A stretch of DNA of 40,058 nt, taken from the NCBI GenBank assembly GCA_000333855.2, contig CM007336.1, forward strand, positions 579,531-619,588. Direction: 5' to 3'. Positions within the stretch are counted from its first letter, which is position 1. Every line of letters starts with the position of its first letter. The DNA comes from Endotrypanum monterogeii (taxonomy: Eukaryota > Euglenozoa > Kinetoplastea > Trypanosomatida > Trypanosomatidae). A program made the position numbers and the translations under genes. Below the pieces are notes generated by a model. The model was not told where the DNA came from, did not search any database, and saw only the letters and a list, made by a program, of their open reading frames with translations. This document shows positions 38,202 through 40,058 of this stretch, piece after piece.

Positions 38202-39230
38202 ATGTTGCGCTGGGATTGGCCGACCACATGGAGCATCGAGAATAGGGAAGCTATCCGTATTGCCTTGGAAACATCCATCAGGGCGGCTATGGCGAAAGGG
38301 GAAAGCAAAGTTGTCCGCGGTCTCGCTCACGTGGATCTGCTGGAAATCGGGCGTACGCCTCCGCAGGTGACGCTCATCGGCATTCGAGAACTGTCACTTG
38401 AGCACACAGCGCTTATGGTGAAGGTGCGCTACGACGGCGAGTTTTCGCTAAAGCTGCGCGGGTTGCAGGTGAACGTTGACACCGTCGGTGCAAACTCGAC
38501 TTTGAGCAGCGACGTCAACCTCGCGATGCCCTTCTATTGCCCGCTAGAAATGACCTTGAGCGACATCCACGTCGACGGCGTAGCCTCGATTGAGGTGTTC
38601 CAGGAGATCGCGAGTGTTGCTAGCAACGAGGACGCGTTATTCCTTAAGCCCAGTTCTGCAGGAGGAGTCCCCCCCGGCACGGCGCCAAGCGGCGCTACAG
38701 GACCGTTTTCATTGCTCACGCGTGTGCCGCTCAGTGGATCTTCCTCCCTCCTCTCAGCAGCTCGCTCGAACACGAGTCATAATCCACGCGCGGGTGGATA
38801 CCCGGGCTCTGGGTACGGGGTACTACTCGGTGCTGGAGGGCGGCGCGCAATGCGTCCACCCGTGGCGCCTCAGGGCGGCAATACACAGCCTGCCCCGTCC
38901 GTTATGAATCCCTTCAGCAGCAGCTCTGCACCAGCGCCAGATGCCTCAGGGGTGGGCAGCAGCGGCAACCCCAGCACTGCAGGTTCGTCGACAGCGCGGC
39001 GTCAGCAGCGACATTCAGTCGTTGGGTTGGCGCGTAGGCGTGCCGTGGTGAAGAGGCGCTATGTAAAGGTGCAGCTATTCGGCGATCCCATCAAGCACTA
39101 CAGGGTAGAGTCGAATCTCATGGCAGTGCCAGGGGCTGGCAAGAAGGTGGAGGAGCATATTCAGGGCATGCTGGAGCCTTTTATCGAGCGCCTCATGGCA
39201 GAGGGGGTGACCATAGAACTCAGTCCTTGA
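38202..39230 (+). CDS. SMP-domain protein resembling Mdm12 of ERMES
   Basis: The protein is 342 aa. It starts MLRWDWPTTW and continues with an amphipathic helix (~13-30), like the short W-containing start and first helix of Mdm12. The order of segments then follows an SMP lipid-transfer domain: VDLLEIGRTPPQVTLIGIREL (44-64), LMVKVRYDGEFSLKLRGLQVNVD (71-93) and MPFYCPLEMTLSDIHVDGVASIEVF (109-133). A 140-residue Ser/Gly/Ala/Pro-rich insert (~150-280) follows. Then comes KRRYVKVQLFGDPIKHYRVESN and a closing helix-strand, EEHIQGMLEPFIERLMAEGVTIEL (~317-340), which parallels the Mdm12 C-terminus. There is no signal peptide or membrane span, as in Mdm12. SMP proteins shuttle lipids between ER and mitochondria. 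The closest alternative is Mdm34, or a general SMP protein. The match is by pattern only. Confidence 0.65.
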   Translation: MLRWDWPTTWSIENREAIRIALETSIRAAMAKGESKVVRGLAHVDLLEIGRTPPQVTLIGIRELSLEHTALMVKVRYDGEFSLKLRGLQVNVDTVGANSTLSSDVNLAMPFYCPLEMTLSDIHVDGVASIEVFQEIASVASNEDALFLKPSSAGGVPPGTAPSGATGPFSLLTRVPLSGSSSLLSAARSNTSHNPRAGGYPGSGYGVLLGAGGRRAMRPPVAPQGGNTQPAPSVMNPFSSSSAPAPDASGVGSSGNPSTAGSSTARRQQRHSVVGLARRRAVVKRRYVKVQLFGDPIKHYRVESNLMAVPGAGKKVEEHIQGMLEPFIERLMAEGVTIELSP

Positions 39231-39914
39231 CTGCGCAGAGGACTGTGTCATCTACGTCAGATGTTGAGTGCAAGTCCCACTGGAGTGAGTGAAGCGGTTG
39301 GGGCATGTGGCTTCAGGTAATGATCTTTTCATCCGTTTTCCTGCTTGCGTTATGTTTGAAAAAAAAAAGTCTCTGTGAGTGACTGCGTTGTCGAGACAGG
39401 AAGACAATAACGCAATGGACGATGCAGCTCGTAGCCCCCTTCCCTTTCTCTCCCGATCATGAATGTCCTTTAAGATCGTTTGCTATGTAGCCCCCCCTCC
39501 TTTTCTTTCCACTGGCGCGCCTTTTTTTTTTTTTTCTACCACAGTGCTTGGGTGTGATACGTCTAGTGGAGGAGGGCTGCAAAACTCCACGACCCCTTCC
39601 CCCTTTACACGCACACGCGGACACATGCCTTTTGGCGAGAGCGCTGTATCTCCGTATCTGCCTTCTCCACTCCTCCTCCATCGCTTCTGCCCCGTTTTCC
39701 TTTTTTGTATTCTTTTTTTCTTGATCACTCGTGTTTTTGGAAATTGTGCTCAACGTTAAGCGCGTAGACCTGCGCAGCTACAGGTCACACCGATCGACAC
39801 CGGCGCATTGATAGACGCAGGTGTGTCTTCTCTTTTCTCTGCATGCACACTGAGCTGAGTGCGAGGTCCTGTCAGCTCGCACCCTCACATTTTTGGTGGC
39901 GCAATTCAGAGGCG

Positions 39915-39915
<1 letters not shown>

Positions 39916-39965
<50 letters not shown>
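39916..39965. repeat. (AC)25 microsatellite
   Basis: There are twenty-five uninterrupted AC units, the longest dinucleotide run in the window. Confidence 0.95.
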
Positions 39966-39968
<3 letters not shown>

Positions 39969-40000
39969 TAGGACGGAGGACGAGAACGTCGCGCCGCCGA

Positions 40001-40026
40001 CCACCTACGTCGTACGACGTCGGTGG
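40001..40026. repeat. 26-nt near-perfect palindrome
   Basis: The half-sites pair at 12 of 13 positions around a centre at 40013/40014. The inner 14 bases (ACGTCGTACGACGT) are a perfect palindrome. It lies just after the AC microsatellite. Its purpose is unknown. Confidence 0.8.
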
Positions 40027-40058
40027 TGTCGTCGTTCGTTCTACGAGTAGTATTAGGT

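Larger units (their letters stand above)
39231..40058. other. 3' flank of the Mdm12-like gene
   Basis: No gene is visible. It holds a T-run (39521-39535), pyrimidine tracts (39595-39605 and 39660-39715), an (AC)25 microsatellite and a near-perfect palindrome close to the window end. Confidence 0.55.

Overview
The window is nuclear DNA of a trypanosomatid, most likely Leishmania or a close relative in the Leishmaniinae. Large intronless genes lie on one strand for long stretches. Intergenic regions are 0.8-3 kb and packed with homopolymer, (CA)n and (TA)n tracts. Candidate trans-splicing acceptors (pyrimidine tract then AG) sit just upstream of most starts. A dispersed ~0.5 kb repeat, resembling the short degenerate retroposons (SIDERs) of Leishmania 3'UTRs, occurs four times. 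The genus is inferred, because no marker gene is present.

Layout: five genes run on the minus strand from 18.8 kb to the left edge. In order of transcription they are a TIMELESS/Tof1-like fork protection protein (15322-18789), a 112-aa double-CxxC protein (13390-13728), a helical-repeat putative mitochondrial protein (8560-10281), a TraB/TIKI-fold protein (6643-7737) and a 602-aa protein with an MGxxCC acylation signal (2673-4481). Five genes run on the plus strand from 21.8 kb to the right edge: ERO1 thiol oxidase (21764-23053), DNA polymerase alpha catalytic subunit (24233-28276), a CFAP57-like axonemal WD/coiled-coil protein (29759-33475), a PPR/TPR-like putative mitochondrial protein (35015-37051) and an SMP-domain protein resembling Mdm12 of ERMES (38202-39230). 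The AT-rich 18.8-21.7 kb stretch between the two units is a divergent strand-switch region, the usual place where two polycistronic units begin.

The genes are not a functional operon. Neighbouring genes in such units are co-transcribed and then separated by trans-splicing and polyadenylation. Two of them, TIMELESS-like and Pol alpha, belong to the replisome and lie on either side of the strand-switch region. All four SIDER-like copies lie downstream of a stop codon and have the same orientation relative to the upstream gene, as expected for elements carried in 3'UTRs.

Most worth a second look: the Mdm12-like SMP protein; the Pol alpha C-terminus that seems to lack its second zinc module; the CxxCxC motif of ERO1; the co-oriented SIDER-like copies (one with an assembly gap); a perfect 34-bp inverted repeat downstream of the CFAP57 gene; and a gene-poor 3.1 kb interval at 10.3-13.4 kb with a possible broken plus-strand reading frame. 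All assignments come from reading motifs by eye. No database search was possible.
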